A program made the position numbers and the translations under genes. The notes beneath the pieces are model-generated. The model was not told the origin of the DNA, ran no database searches, and saw nothing but the letters and a program-made list of their open reading frames with translations. 64,000 nucleotides of DNA, taken from NCBI GenBank assembly GCA_031216915.1, contig CM062296.1, positions 57,658,584 to 57,722,583 on the forward strand, written 5' to 3'. Source of the DNA: Pictodentalium vernedei. Its lineage: Eukaryota > Mollusca > Scaphopoda > Dentaliida > Dentaliidae. Of the stretch, positions 63,797-64,000 are shown one piece after another. Positions within the stretch are counted from its first letter, which is position 1. Every line of letters begins with the position of its first letter.

Positions 63797-63898
63797 ATGG
63801 CCCCTGGAAAAGATTGCGAATGTGGAACGGACTTCGTGGAAGCTCTCATGAAACTGGACGAAAAAGCGAAAACTCACCCCAATAGGGTGACATTCTGA
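63797..63898 (+). CDS. Possible 33-residue ORF downstream of right gene
   Basis: Same as 60245-60346: ATG 3 bases after the upstream stop, MAPGKDCECG... to VTF-stop. Function unknown. Confidence 0.25.
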   Translation: MAPGKDCECGTDFVEALMKLDEKAKTHPNRVTF

Positions 63899-64000
63899 AC
63901 AACGGCCATTACAGACAACTAAAAATGCGGCCAGCAGCATATACCAGTGTTCATTTTACTGCAAATTTCATATCCATTTGTAATTTAATACTAATCAATT

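Larger units (their letters stand above)
60143..64000. repeat. At least 3.86-kb inverted repeat with head-to-head genes
   Basis: Bases x and 124143-x are complementary throughout, from 60143/64000 inward to about 61747/62396 (shifted by one base in the inner part), with only scattered substitutions. The right border is outside the window. Arms contain the two genes and their promoters; the centre is a dyad-rich array. Arms differ at several codons, so they are independent sequences. Confidence 0.95.

Noticed and set aside
60143..64000. Assembly foldback artefact as the explanation for the palindrome
   Set aside because: Arms differ by dispersed substitutions, including several amino-acid changes, which a read foldback would not produce; confirmation with spanning reads is still worthwhile.

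Overview
The window is eukaryotic, intergenic, repeat-dominated DNA from an animal, most likely a marine invertebrate. It holds decayed CR1/L2-type LINE reverse transcriptase, tRNA-headed SINEs with (AATA)n tails, hAT-, piggyBac-, Tc1/mariner- and Helitron-type elements, TATA/CCAAT promoters and C2H2 zinc fingers. There are no bacterial operons or ribosome-binding sites. I could not assign a phylum. Most long open frames are spurious, and several use TTG or GTG as a formal start. Family letters (A-Z) below are local labels of mine, not database names. All similarity to protein families is recalled or read by eye; no search was run.

Layout. 1-17 kb: a mosaic of short palindromic elements. Family A/B are flanked by TTAA, family C by TA, and D, F, G, J, L, U and Y/Z are other dispersed repeats. 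A possible solo LTR lies at 12.07-12.69 kb. 17.6-22.1 kb: a frameshifted pseudogene (+) of a large, uncharacterised, transposon-associated protein family, with N-terminal Cys motifs, a decayed PIN/FEN-like acidic motif and a Cys-rich tail. It is interrupted by two TTAA MITEs and hairpin repeats. 22-30 kb: more MITEs, including MITE-in-MITE and chimeric copies, and a SINE with an 11-bp target duplication. 30.06-32.58 kb: a foldback element whose two ends are themselves hairpins. 33-35.3 kb: minisatellite, hAT-like element, and a full-length SINE with a 15-bp target duplication. 39.5-44 kb: a broken LINE (-) carrying at least three later insertions. 45.3-48.95 kb: a 3.6-kb foldback element with minisatellite arms, a Helitron in one arm and a captured Pro/Ser-rich reading frame in the centre. 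50-56 kb: nested hAT/MITE copies. 57-59.3 kb: zinc-finger pseudogene and SINE relics.

60.14-64 kb (window end): the standout. It is a near-perfect palindrome of at least 3.86 kb. Its arms carry two almost identical, intact, divergently transcribed genes (about 298 codons from the first ATG) with one C2H2 zinc finger and a conserved-looking helical C-terminal domain. Each has mirror-image CCAAT and TATA elements. The genes flank a roughly 650-bp central array of CACTAATT-type repeats full of small dyads. The arms differ by scattered substitutions, so this is not a trivial read-foldback artefact. These two genes are the only intact, probably functional coding sequences I can support.

Nested insertions give relative ages. 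Family C inserted into D, SINEs into G, L and another repeat, A into U, Y, R and a LINE, and a Helitron into one arm of a foldback element. In several cases the uninterrupted copy is also present in the window, which lets the target duplications be read directly.
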